A stretch of 64,000 nucleotides of DNA from Blasia pusilla (lineage: Eukaryota > Marchantiophyta > Marchantiopsida > Blasiales). Positions 1-10,201 of the stretch are shown here, piece after piece. The DNA is taken from the NCBI GenBank assembly GCA_050084515.1, contig CM114272.1:20398001-20462000 (forward strand), read 5' to 3'. The translations under genes were made by a program, and so were the position numbers. The notes below the pieces were generated by a model that was given only the letters and a program-made list of their open reading frames with translations, searched no databases and had not been told where the DNA came from. Position 1 is the stretch's first letter; each line of letters begins with the position of its first letter.

Positions 1-1
1 C

Positions 2-1081
2 CCGTTTACAGCATGGAACGGTATGTTCCAGCATTTAGAGGGGGCGCCCATGGACGATTACCATGAGTTCTCTCAGAGATATGCACGTGAGATCGAGGCG
101 TGGAGGCTCTACTATGACCCACATTATGTGTCATGGATGGAGCCGTTCGCAAATGAGGAGGAGGAGTCAGGCGAGGCTACTTCCTCTTCCACATGTGACG
201 TTTTAGGAGGAGTCACTCGCACGGGAGCAGTTGCACCATCTAGTCGGGTTCGTCTCAGGTTCAACCCTGTGGTTGAGTTCTTTGCCTAGTTGAGGGCGAG
301 CTACCAGGGGGTACGGACAGAGAAGTTGCGGAGCATCCACGACTTTCAGAGGCGCCCATGTGAGAGTTTGCATGAGGCTTACACTCGCTTGCGCCGGTTG
401 ATCAATGTCACTCAGGGGGTGACAGAGGCTCATGCTATCCAGTCATGATACGCGATGCTGGACCGGACCCTGCGGACACGGGTGCGGGAGGGGGTGCTTC
501 TTATGAACACCTCCCCTACGTTGAGAGATGTTTTTAGGACCGCCGAGAACATTGAGCGCAACATGGCGGATAAGAGCGTAGCCACCATGGGTTCTGGGCG
601 AGAGCAATAATGATTGTCTGCACAACCTGTGCACCAACGTGGACTCCAAGATAGGTCGACTGTGGCACCACGAGCTTGGGGAGGATACCGGGAGGCCGTG
701 CCACAGAGACCTGCGCCTTCATATGCGGCTCAGCAGCAGCCGCCTACTATTATTTGTTGGTCATGTGATGGAGCCCATCATCAGCGCGATTGCACTCGTA
801 AGGGTCATGGTCGTGTGCCTCAGCATGGAGGAGGAGATGGTATTGCACCAAGAGGTTATCAGTGTGACTATTGTCAAAGGTATGGTCATACACGCGCCAG
901 GTGTTTCAGTTTACATCCTAAGTTACGTCCGGACCGAGGTCTAGAGAGGGCACTAGAGCGAGTAGCCGATCCGGGTGGGCTAGAGATCATGCACCAGGTG
1001 GTCTCGTTGGGAGACGAGGAGCTGGAGTTGCCCGACATGGTGGTGGAGCTGCCCATGGAGGAGATAGATTACCACCACTAG
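2..1081 (+). pseudogene. gag of copy A (capsid region plus two CCHC knuckles), 5' partial
   Basis: One frame runs from the window edge to 1081, broken by stops at 287-289, about 446 and 608-613. It contains a retrotransposon-gag-like capsid region (LHEAYTRLRRLIN near 370-410; VFRTAENIERNM near 530-560). Two zinc knuckles follow: CX2CX3HX4C (CWSCDGAHHQRDC, from about 755) and CX2CX4HX4C (CDYCQRYGHTRARC, near 860-905). Copy B has the same knuckle pair, including the short spacing of the first. Gag would package element RNA in cytoplasmic particles. The N-terminus lies outside the window. Confidence 0.85.
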
Positions 1082-1850
1082 ACGCGCCGAGAGAGATGCC
1101 GGACGTGAGGCTGGGATGGTTGCTCAGATACAGCAGCTACAGGAGCAGATTGCCGCTATGACATTGAGGTTACCCGATGCCGGATCCGTGGCATCGACAT
1201 CATATGGAGCAGCCAGAGATCTGGAGGATCCTGGTTGGATGTACAGGGTTGCCCAGATGGAGGCCGCCGCAGTTGTGATGCGTGGAGCATCCGCAGAGTT
1301 GGATCCACAGCGAGGGGAAGCCAGAAAATAGACTAGGCCTCCTCAGTCTTTCACGTTGTTCGAAGCGATGAGGACCCCATCGATGGGTCCTCATCAAAGT
1401 TCCTGGAGAGTTGGTGATGTTGTTGGTGTGCACGCACGGAGGGCGATGGGAGAAGCGAGTGCAACGACTCCTATTGTTGATGCTTTGGAGGGGCATGTGT
1501 CGAGCACGTTGTTGGGGGCGGCCACCATTGTGTACCGCGCTCCTTTATTTTCTGCTTCCAATGTTATGACGTTGGGGGTACGCCCGCCGAGGCTTTTCGG
1601 CTGGCCCCTACGCTATGTGAGCGTGGAGTTGGAGTTCCTGCATCACATTCAGAGGTGATTGCAGAGGAGGTGATGGACCTGCCCTTGGAGCGGATGTTCG
1701 GGCCGTCCACGTCAGATTCATGGCAAGCAGCAGCTGCTAGGATGGCGGAGATGCCCGCTAGACCCGCGATAGAGCATGCCATGGCTTCTCCTGGTGTTGT
1801 GTTGCTGGATAAATGAGGAGCGGTCTTCCAGTTGGTGAGTCCTGGAGGTA
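1082..1850 (+). pseudogene. gag-protease linker of copy A, unrecognised
   Basis: Between the knuckles and the protease are open stretches in shifting frames: 1116-1331 (71 codons, a Gln-rich start that could be coiled coil) and 1356-1658 (100 codons). I recognise no domain. Position suggests the variable gag C-terminus and pol N-terminus. At least one frameshift separates it from gag. Confidence 0.45.
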
Positions 1851-2100
1851 GAGCTTTTAGTCTGCAGCGCGTCTTGTTGGATTCAGAACCGCAACCCCTG
1901 ATGTTGGGGAAAGCGTCATTTTAGAGGATTGGGCTTGACGAGAGCCGATGTGGAGCGTTGTCCATTCCGGATACAGACATCCTTGGGTGGAGCGAGTACC
2001 ACATAGTATATCACCCGACAGGAGGTCATGGTGAGCATTCGCCCGGGGCATCCTACAGATGAGTCCATGGTGTGCGCCAAGGCAATAGTGACTCATGCAG
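1851..2100 (+). pseudogene. retropepsin-like protease of copy A, damaged active site
   Basis: Near 1873-1925 the frame reads VLLDSEPQPLMLGKA. The corresponding site is LLDYGAQPLMLGKAA in copy B and LLDSRA, then a stop and PLMLGKAA, in copy C. This matches the retropepsin D-S/T-G-A flap-side motif, with A changed at the Gly-Ala positions. The enzyme would cleave the Gag-Pol polyprotein. In-frame stops follow (for example about 1921-1923). The rest of the domain is too degraded to place. Confidence 0.6.
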
Positions 2101-2254
2101 AGTCCTACGACGTCTTGGTTGGTGGAGCAGTGTTATACCCGATGGGGTTTTCCGTGGATTACTGGGAGGAGTGAGCGTCTGTAGAGGTGATGAGCGCCTT
2201 AGCTCATTACCCGTTTGATTCACGGGTGTAGTGATCGAGCAACGGCCATGAGAG

Positions 2255-3543
2255 ATGGCGACCTTAGCAGCATTTAGTAGTGCCATCACTTGGCCTAGTG
2301 ATTTGATTGAGGGACATGTCCATGCAGAGGATACTCTCGTTTGTGACATTTCTATGGAGAGGAGTGTTATGGTAGCTGCATCATTCCGTGGAAGAGAGGT
2401 ACCGCTGTGGGGCTTGACTGAGGAGCTTCGACAATTGGCAGATGACCACGTGCAGACCGCGTGGAGCAAGGCGTTTGCACCAGAGCGTGACGGGTCTCAG
2501 GAACCCGAGGTAGCATGGAGTGCTACGATGACACCCTTGGATACCACACCCATTGTGTGGTGTACCCCGGAGGAGCATGTTCGAGTGTTAGATCTCTTTG
2601 GAGGGATTAGCACCGGGTTAGCTGTTGTTTTGCAGGCAACAGTGCGAGTACAGCAGTACCTGTGTGTGAAGAGTGATGATGTTGCGAGGCGCGTCTCACT
2701 ACGACATGTGGCCCAATTATGCCTACGTTTTCCTGACTTATTTTCTGGGTCCGCGGTACAGGGGTACCAGAGTTCCCTACCGAGGGATATTTTGTTGTTG
2801 GGGGCACAAGACTTAGAGCGAGTAGGGACCATTGATTTGGTCATTGCTGGTTGGCCATGTCTGGGCCAATCGAGTGTTGGACGAGGCAGTGGTTGGCTGA
2901 CACTCGGTCCATGTTATTTTGGGAGATATTGAGGGTCTTATGGCAGTTTCAAGAGCGCAAGTCTCGTTCTCCAGCCTACATTCTGGAGAATGTGCCGATC
3001 TTAGGAGACTCGAGGTCACGGGTGCTGACGAGTGCTCATCAGGTGCGTGCTTGGATCGGCCCAGCAGTGTTCTTGGATTCGGCGAGTGTAGGTTCTAGAG
3101 CCCATCGCCCGCGTCTATGGTGGACCAACTTGATGCCCCATGCGGTGTTATGGAGGGTGTATGCGAGAGTGGAGTGCCCCTCCCATTTTTTAGTGGATTC
3201 CATTCTGGATCCAGGTCGTCGATCACAAGCAGTGAGGCACGATGATCGACCACCGTTGACTTTGGTCAATAGGGTAGGCAGGCCGCAGGCAGCCTTGCCC
3301 ACGTTTGTAAGTTTTCCCGCTTCCTATGCATACAAGGAGGCCGGTCTTGGCTTGGTTTGGGATGACCAGGTTCAGCGGTTGGTGGAGCCCAACGCCGATG
3401 AGAGAGAGTGAGCGATGGGATTTCCCACAGGAGTGACGGCACTACCGTTAGTGTCAGAGGCATCATGACGCCATGTCTTGGGTCAGGCGATGGACCTTAA
3501 CTGCTTGACATGGAACCTTAGCTTGGGAGTGGCTGAGCAACGT
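2255..3543 (+). pseudogene. cytosine-5 DNA methyltransferase domain in pol of copy A
   Basis: Motif I (AdoMet binding) is VLDLFGGIS at 2585-2611. Motif II follows (YLCVKSDDVARR). Motif IV is DLVIAGWPCLGQSS, with the catalytic Cys codon at 2858-2860. Motif VI is ILENVPILGDSRSR, with Glu-Asn-Val at 2986-2994. Motif VIII is AHRPRLWWTNL near 3100-3125. Motif IX is LVEPNADERE near 3380-3408, and motif X is RHVLGQAMDLNCLTW near 3469-3513. Motif order is canonical, unlike the permuted order of plant DRM enzymes. The segment around motifs VI-VIII resembles DNMT3/DRM, while PCxG in motif IV resembles other C5 MTases, so subfamily is open. A frameshift falls between 2870 and 2935; TGA codons at 3409 and 3466 probably derive from CGA. 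An intact enzyme would methylate cytosine in DNA. The domain lies between protease and RT, also in copies B and C. Confidence 0.88.
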
Positions 3544-3639
3544 CGTATGAGATCGCGACAGATCATAGCGGTTGCGTTGGTGAGCCCCATGCCTACCGAG
3601 ACGATGGAGGCAGTGGCTGGGGCGAGGCCTCAAGAGATC

Positions 3640-4848
3640 TACGCACCAAGGGAGATCGGGAGAGACACCCTTGGACTTCTTGGGATGTTTTGCAGGTACG
3701 CTAGGAGATGATAGCCATAGCATCGAGCGTGATTTTGGGCACTGCACGTGGAGGAGATCAGAGTTTGCAGTTGGCTGCAGGAGAGCGGCCGAGTGTTGTT
3801 GTTCAAGACGAGGTTGCACCATAGCAACCACCGATACCTGCGCCGAAGAGTCCTACCGTAGTCACGATGGAGACTTGGGAACCAGATATGGGCCCTAAGT
3901 TGACAGGAGGAGAGTGGCGCTGAATATATCAGTTCCTTAGGAGTTATAGGAGCTGCTTTGGGACCGGGGATCCGCATTGAGTTGTCGAGTGATACACCAA
4001 ACTTTCGACAACCCTACAGGTGCAGTGATATGGAGAGGGCTCTGATTTAGAGTAGGAGCCAGGACTTGGTCGGAGCAGGACCAATGGAGATGTTGCATGG
4101 GGAGTATGCATCTGCCACTGTCATGCCCGCCAAGAAGGATATGAATGGCAACTGGACGGATAGGCTGATGTGTGGGGATTACCGACCTATCAATCGGCAG
4201 ACGAAGTTCGATAGATATGCCATGCCCACCCCTGAGGAGATCTTTGATGCGATTGGTCACACAAAGATCTTTAGTTCATTGGATTTGCGAGCCGGATACC
4301 ATCACCTGCCTATCAGATTGGAGGACACGCAGAATACGACATTTTGGGGCATCGATCCTCACGGGAAGGATTGTTTGTACCAGTGGCGGTTCTTACCATT
4401 TGGGTTAAAGAACGCCCCGGCTGAGTTTCAGAGGATCATGGATACAATCTTTGCTGGTCTGGATTTTGCTAGGTGTTATATTGATGACGTCGTAGTCTTT
4501 AGCGCCACGGTTGAGGAGCATGAGCGACATCTAGAGGAGGTGTTTCGACCATTGCAATTACATGGGCTGAAGCTACATCCAGGCAAGTGCAAGTTCTTCC
4601 ACGACGAGATTGAGTACTTGGATCATACGATATACCCAGGGGGCCTTGGTGTTCAACAGACGAAGGTAGAGGCTATCTCACGCATTCCACGCCCTACACA
4701 TGTGAGCCGTGTTTGCACATTCATGGGATTGGCGAACTTCTATCGGCGATACGTCAAGGGATTCAATTCGATTGCGCAGCCGCTGACCTTGCTGACCAAG
4801 GTGGATCACGAGTGGCACTGGGGGGATGAGCAAGAGCAAGCATTTTAG
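3640..4848 (+). pseudogene. reverse transcriptase of copy A with degraded N-terminal linker
   Basis: The open part at 4066-4848 (260 codons) has a clear Ty3/gypsy RT: RLMCGDYRPINRQT (fingers), SSLDLRAGYHHLPI (motif A Asp), RFLPFGLKNAPAEFQ, and the catalytic YIDDVVVFS near 4480-4502. It ends with FMGLANFYRRYVKGF, the connection to RNase H. The upstream linker (3640-4065) includes a degraded DTPNFRQPYR-like entry and several stops. A TAG at 4846-4848 (probably from CAG) closes the frame; the frame then continues into RNase H. RT would copy element RNA into cDNA. Confidence 0.93.
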
Positions 4849-5307
4849 TTGCTCAAGGACAGGTTGACGTCCGCGCCCATCTTGAGGAGACCGATCAGGG
4901 GGCATCCTTTCCAGTTGCACACATATTTGAGCATGTTGGGGCTTGGAGCGGTGCTCACCTAGTATGATGATAAGGGTAGAGATTTTGTGGTGGCTTACGC
5001 TAGCCGCTCGAACAACGCTGTAGAGGCAAAGTACAGCTCGTATGAGGGTGAGTGTTTGGCTGCAGTGTGGGCTGTCGCGCATTTCAGGTGTTACTTATTC
5101 GGCAACCCCTTTACCATCATCACTGATCATCAACCACTGAAGTGGTTGATGGAGTCCGACAAGCTTACAGGGAAGCTTGCAAGATGGGCTCTGTTGTTGC
5201 AGGAGTATGATTTTCAGGTGGTACATAGACCTGGGACGCTCAACCAGGATGTAGATGGGTTTAGTCGTAACCCATGCCTGAGTCAGCGAGATGTGTCTAG
5301 AGCTTGA
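4849..5307 (+). pseudogene. RNase H domain of copy A
   Basis: In frame with RT after a stop at 4846-4848. Readable motifs: SAPILRRPI, LGLGAVLT (then a TAG at 4960-4962), VVAYASRSNN, EGECLAAVWAVAHFRCYLFG, TIITDHQPLKWLM and VVHRPGTLNQDVDGFSRNP. These are the standard Ty3/gypsy RNase H landmarks, including the Glu of EGECLA and the Asp of TDHQ. The domain would remove template RNA during cDNA synthesis. The closing stop at about 5305 lies in the linker to integrase. Confidence 0.9.
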
Positions 5308-5367
5308 TGACATGGAGAGAGTGATGAGGAGTCGGTGCCAGGATGACACACGTCGGCCTATTTAGGC

Positions 5368-6560
5368 ATGTTGGCTATGGAGAGCCAGAGTGTGGAGACT
5401 TCGATGGCGAGATCTAGTGGAGAGTCCTTGGATCCCAAGGCCAGTGAGGAGACGACAAGTAGCCGAGATATTCAAGATGATGGAGTAGTCTTGGAGTACC
5501 TTTGTATTGGCAGCGTTGCGAGCACCGTGGATGCTAGAGAGCGGGATCAGATCCTACAGCGGGCCAGACGGTTCCGTTGGGAGGGGGCACATGTTTTGAG
5601 GGTTTAGGAGGATAGCAGAGTACGCGTAGTGTCGCATCCTTCGGAGAGAGCACGACTAGTGCAGCATGCCCACGAGGAGTTGGGTCACTTTGGGGTGAAG
5701 CGGACGTACAGCTTGCTCCAGGTTCAGTATTGGTGGCGAGGCATGCAGACTGACGTTCAGCAGTTTGTTGCTAGGTGCATGGTGTGTGATCAGGTTGGAG
5801 CTTTGTTCAATGCACCGACTCCACAGTTGCATCCACTACCGATCACGGGCTTAGGGTATATATGGAGTTTGGATTTTTCAGGACCTTTGCCTTTTACGGA
5901 GCGTCACAGTCGTTATGTGTTGGTGATGGTTGAGCACTTCTCGAAGTGGATCGAGTTGGTTGCATTGCCTGACAAAGCGAGTGAGGGAGTAGCTTATGCC
6001 GTCCTTGACAAAGTGCTGAGTCATTATGGTGCACCGACTGAGGTGTTGACAGACCAAGGTACCGAGTTTCACGGTGAGTTCCAGGCCTTGTGTGATCGAC
6101 CACCGCACGACTTTGCGAGATCATCCCGAGGCGGATGGATTAGCGGAGAGAGTTGTGCAGACGGTGAAGAGGGGTTTACGCAAGTATGGCTTGCAAAGAG
6201 GTCACCTAGGAGATTGGGACCTCCAGTTGCCATGGTTGGCGATGGGATACAGATTCAGCAGGCAGGCATCCTTAGCGTCTTTTTCACCGTACTCGCTACT
6301 TTATGGCCGAGAGCCAAATTTACCTGCGGCCATTCGTCGAGATGCTGGTGAGGTGTTGGACCTTGATGACCCAAATGTATGGGTGCGAGCATGTTCTTAG
6401 AGGGCTGAGTTGTTTTGGAGAGTGATGCCCATGGCGTTCAAGAACTTGGCGATTGCACAACATCGAGATACGTTGAGGTATGCGACTATTCGGGGTGGTG
6501 GTTATCAACCAACTATCTGGAGGTTTCATCAGGGAGATTATGTCTACTTGCAGTAGACGG
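5368..6560 (+). pseudogene. integrase of copy A (zinc-binding, DDE core, C-terminal part)
   Basis: The HHCC zinc module reads HAHEELGHFGV then ARCMVCDQV (about 5664-5795). The catalytic core has the first Asp in WSLDFSGPLPF (about 5868) and the second in VLTDQGTEFHGEF (about 6045-6080). The Glu lies in ADGLAERVVQTVKRG, which is in the next frame because of a frameshift near 6095-6110. The C-terminal part includes LLYGREPNLP (about 6300) and a GDYVYLQ barrel-like strand near 6535-6555, ending in TAG. A stop at about 5605-5607 precedes the zinc module. Integrase would insert the cDNA into the genome. Confidence 0.9.
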
Positions 6561-6571
6561 CACCGACGAGG

Positions 6572-6886
6572 TTGGATGTGATTGCAGGACGCACTATCTT
6601 GAGAGTGCCTGACGTTTTGCCATTCGGTGTTCTCTTGCTAGAGGGACGCAATCGTATGGTATGGAAGGACCATGCGCGTAATTGTGTGCCATGTCACCTT
6701 CCTAACATTGATGGTACAGTAGATCCGAGCTTAGCAGGTTTGCGTTGTTTGTTGTATGGTTCTACCCGTCGTGCAGCCACGATGCTAGTATGTGGTGGAT
6801 GTTCGAGAGGTTGGCATATGACATGTCTCATGCCACCTCTCACTAGGGTTCCTCGGGGACAATGGATGTGTCCCAGATGTACATAG
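6572..6886 (+). pseudogene. C-terminal PHD zinc finger of copy A pol
   Basis: Same frame as the integrase C-terminus. After a short strand (IAGRTILRVPDVLPFGVLLL) comes a C4HC3 finger at about 6746-6883: RCLLY, then LVCGGCSRGWHMTCLMPPL, then RVPRGQWMCPRCT and a TAG stop. The ligands fit PHD spacing except that the second Cys is Tyr in this copy; copy B has CMLC there. The Trp two residues before the final Cys pair is typical of PHD fingers. PHD fingers bind histone H3 tails. By analogy with chromodomains of chromoviruses, this one may steer integration; that is inference. The stop directly after the last Cys pair marks it as the true C-terminus. Confidence 0.82.
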
Positions 6887-7063
6887 AGGAGATATTGGGT
6901 AGGTTTCGATTCCAACTTTTTCTCTGACATGGATGACAAGAAGGCGACTAACAATGGGGCCACATGAGCACCCGGCCTTTATGCTCTTAGCGTCCTAGAC
7001 ATGTATGTCGTGGTAGGTAGGGATAGATGGCTATCTGGAGTTAGAGGGACCTAACCACCACCT

Positions 7064-7070
7064 AAGGGGG
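7064..7070 (+). promoter_or_regulatory. polypurine tract next to 3' LTR of copy A
   Basis: AAGGGGG lies directly before TGATTGG, the LTR start. The same purine run next to TGATTGA occurs in fragment D (42386-42391, minus). It would prime plus-strand DNA synthesis. Confidence 0.7.
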
Positions 7071-7842
7071 TGATTGGAGATATTTTGCTACTTCTCGCCT
7101 CTGTGTATGGATGCCATGAGTTAGCATGGGATCGTGTATGTTTGTGTGTGTGTTCGATGACAGCGATGTTTGTTGTGTAGCGATGTGTATGCGCACGACA
7201 ACTATCACGACTGTTAGGATAGATCGGTGGGATCTAGCAGAGCGTCTGCACGAGTAGTGGAGGACAGGCGCAGGAGGTCGAGGATGACATGTTGAGTCCC
7301 CCGAAAACCTGAGAGAGCAGGTTTCCCCTTCGTTTCGGATCATTTGGAGCCATATTGAGAAACTTACTATTTTAGGTAAGTATCATTTTGAGTATAAGAT
7401 CGATTTTCTATTTTTGGTAAGTGGCCCTTGACCTCCTACATCAGGTCAAGAGCCAAGGAGGTGACTTGGGAGAATAGGTTACCATGGAGAGAGCTTGGGA
7501 GAGGAGAGGGGTAAACCTCCAAGAGAGAGAGCTTGAGAGCTCATTCTCTCTTTGTTGAACCTCTTGGCATGAGGCGGCGGAGCTATGGTCCCTTGCCTTG
7601 TGAGTGTAACCCAAGCCTCTCATTAGGAGAGTGGGTTTGGTTTGACATGAGGGAGAGTGCACACCTTTGAGAGCTATCGTGTGAGATGGTGTAGAGAGAG
7701 ATTGGACTTTACTTTATTGGAGATATTTTGGTACTTCTCGCCTGTGTGTATGGATGCCATGAGTTAGCATGAGATCATGTGTGTTTGTGTGTATGTTTGA
7801 TGACAGCGATGAATGTTGTGTAGCGATGTGTATGCGCACGAC
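7071..7842 (+). repeat. 3' LTR of copy A with direct repeats at both ends
   Basis: Begins TGATTGGAGATATTTT after the polypurine tract and ends ATGCGCACGACA, giving TG...CA. The first 130 bp (7071-7200) recur, diverged, as the last 120 bp (7722-7842), separated by about 520 bp. The same end-middle-end layout is seen in copy B's LTR and fragment D, so I treat the whole 772 bp as one LTR. Alternative: a 130-bp LTR followed by a small element with the same LTR. The 5' LTR is outside the window. Confidence 0.65.
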
Positions 7843-9134
7843 AGACTCAACGTGATTAGTGTTTGGAAATTTCTCGTTTGCCTTCAAAACGTACAACCGG
7901 TTGAGTCTTTGAGATTCAACCAAAGACTTCCGCTTACAAAGCTCAAGGTCAATAGTGCTTTGGGTAGAAGCATTTTCAACCTTGAGCTTTGCAAGCATTG
8001 GAGGAGTATAGATTGAACTCTACAATGGTAAGCTGGAAAATTGGATGTCATTTCCAATATGAATTTTTTAGAGAGATTCAGGTGTCATTTTGCTATTGCT
8101 ATTTGGCATTGCGTGGGTGCGCACTAGTGGTATGCTAGGAATGTGTGGGCCATCGAAACTCTTATGTGACTTTTTGCGCGCACTTGAGAGATAGCAAGGG
8201 AATTAGGATCAATGTTATAAGGTGCACTAGTTGGCTTATCTAGATTTGACTCCCTAAGAAGGATGGGGCCTACTCATTTAACTTTGAAGAGGGAGGGTTA
8301 GCATTTAATTACTTGTTTTGAGATATTAAAAGTAGTGCCTATTACGTAGCTGCATGGTTTTCATTTCTGTTTGTATCTTGTAAGTCCCATAGGACGGTTG
8401 CGGACGATGGCACTTGGTCGCTTGATTGCTCACGGATTTGCCACACTCTCTCCCTCCCTTATTCCATTCTAGCCCTCTCTCTCCATTCTCTCCTTGAAGG
8501 CTTACTCAATTGATCAGGCCTCATATGGTAGTAAAACCAAAAGTTAGTTTAGGGAATGGACAAGTGGTGGGAGCTTCATGAATAGATTTGTGATTTCTTT
8601 GCACAGAGAGCAAGAATGAAAAACGGATGTATAGTGGGGATTACAAGACTAGTGCATGTATGAGGTCTTTCATCTACTGGCTTTCTTCCTCTTTAATTGT
8701 TTTTGCCTCGCCTCGCGCTAGGACCCTCTCTCTACACTCTCTTGCTCCCTCTCCACGCTCTCTCCCTCTTGCTACACTCCAAGCCATCTTAATCATTTTT
8801 ATCTCCTTGAAGTTGTGCAATTGTAGATATGCAACCCAATTAACCCATGTGTTTACGTACAGAATTGCACTTGAAGTTTGAATCTCGAGGATTGAAATGC
8901 ACATAAAGATGTCTGACATTTCCGTGAGACGCAAATGTCTAAAGTTGCATATGTTTGAAGATTGGAGTGTTGATGGAGAAATTTTTGAGATGTAGATGGT
9001 CAAAGATATGAATGATGGAGATCCAAAGATTGATCACACAACCAATTAGAAACACTTTCTTTGGTTGGAGTTGAAAGAAAAAATGAGTAAATAGGTAGAA
9101 ATCAATACTAGTATCAAGCAAGACAATATAAGAA
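7843..9134. other. AT-rich intergenic DNA
   Basis: Apart from the foldback at 7932-7997, I see no supported gene or RNA. Open frames are short and lack recognisable motifs. A CT-rich patch lies at about 8700-8770. Confidence 0.5.
7932..7997. repeat. foldback hairpin with arms of about 28 bp
   Basis: GCTTACAAAGCTCAAGGT pairs with ACCTTGAGCTTTGCAAGC with one mismatch; the inner part (TAGTGCTT with GAAGCATT) extends the stem to a loop of about 6 nt. It lies just outside the LTR of copy A. It could be a MITE remnant or another foldback; no gene association is seen. Confidence 0.6.
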
Positions 9135-9705
9135 TGTCGTGCGCACACACATCAATACAAAACATACATCACTATCATTATGCTTACACAAGATACCATA
9201 CTCATTCATGACATTTGAAAACATAAACGGTCGTGTACCAAAATATTTCCAATTTAATTTATCCAACATCAAATCTCTCACACACTCCATGTCTCTCTCA
9301 TATCAAACCCAACCCACTCTCACTTAGATTATTCACAAGGTAAGAAGGGTAAGAACTCCACCATCTTATAAAAGGAGAATCAACAAGTGGAGAATGAACT
9401 CTCAAACTCACTCTCCTTGGGTTTATCCCTGCCCTCTTCCAAAGTTCTCTCCTTGGTGCTCTATGGACGCAAGTCACGTCCTTGGCTCTTGCATAAGGGG
9501 ATTAAGGATTTCTTCTCTAGAAATAGAAAGTTGATTATGATTACAATATGAACTTACCTGAAATAGTAAGTTTCTGAATATGACTCCAAGTGAGTCCAAA
9601 ACAATAGGAAATTTATCCTTTCAGTTTACCCTAGTCCTCAACATGTCATCCTTGATTTCTTAAGGTTTTCCTCCGGCCCTCCCTAAAGGCAACCTACTGA
9701 TACTC
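9135..9705 (-). repeat. decayed LTR fragment of the methyltransferase-gypsy family
   Basis: On plus it starts TGTCGTGCGCACAC, the complement of the family LTR 3' end, then follows the terminal repeat and middle section of that LTR with many substitutions. Recognisable pieces include the accessions for 'lost' CCAAGGAGGTGAC-like and CATGTCATCCTTGA tracts also present in copies A and D. The LTR 5' end is absent. No internal element sequence adjoins it. Confidence 0.6.
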
Positions 9706-10196
9706 GCCAACTCGCTAAAAAGACGTGACAAGAGAATTGGGAAGCTCTTCATGGTAGAATTTACTAACATGCATGTGTAAGAATTCTCATTTGGGAAATA
9801 CTTAATGGATGAAAATATTTATATAGCAATATACTATCGAATATGAAATATGAAAAACCCTCATATACTCTTCAAATATCCCGCAAAAATTACTAGAGTC
9901 TAACAAGGCACATCAACTCCCCTAAAACGAAAATACAAGAGGCACCAAAGAAGACCACGGACTAAAATACTCATTCATTGGATAAAATTTGACATGTACA
10001 AGGACACATTTGAGCCGAGATTCAAAATTGAAGAGCGAGTCAAAAAATAAAACAATTAACTGCATAATACAATCACCTAACTTCGAAACGCCGATATATT
10101 CCAAAAAACTCTTCAAATATGTTGCAAAAATTCTTATAGATTCAACAACTTGCATCAAAATTGCTAAAAACTAATCTATACTATTAGTGAGACATG
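9706..10196. other. AT-rich spacer
   Basis: No gene seen. About 9985-10075 resembles 24790-24870 (shared AAGAGCGAGT and ACAATTAAC tracts), a minor dispersed repeat. Confidence 0.4.
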
Positions 10197-10201
10197 GGGG
10201 G

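Larger units (their letters stand above)
1..7842 (+). mobile_element. Ty3/gypsy retrotransposon copy A with methyltransferase and PHD domains, 5' end outside window
   Basis: Order seen: gag with two zinc knuckles, protease, C5 cytosine methyltransferase, RT, RNase H, integrase, C-terminal PHD finger, polypurine tract, 3' LTR. RT before RNase H before integrase defines Ty3/gypsy. The window opens inside gag, so the 5' LTR and the 5-bp target duplication cannot be checked. Coding frames are interrupted by many stops and several frameshifts, so the copy is not autonomous. The same order recurs in copies B and C, so the extra domains belong to the family and are not a local accident. Confidence 0.93.

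Noticed and set aside
2255-3543. Host DRM or DNMT3 gene lying by chance beside a transposon
   Set aside because: The same MTase occurs between protease and RT in three independent copies, and the C-half shares frame with RT in copy A.
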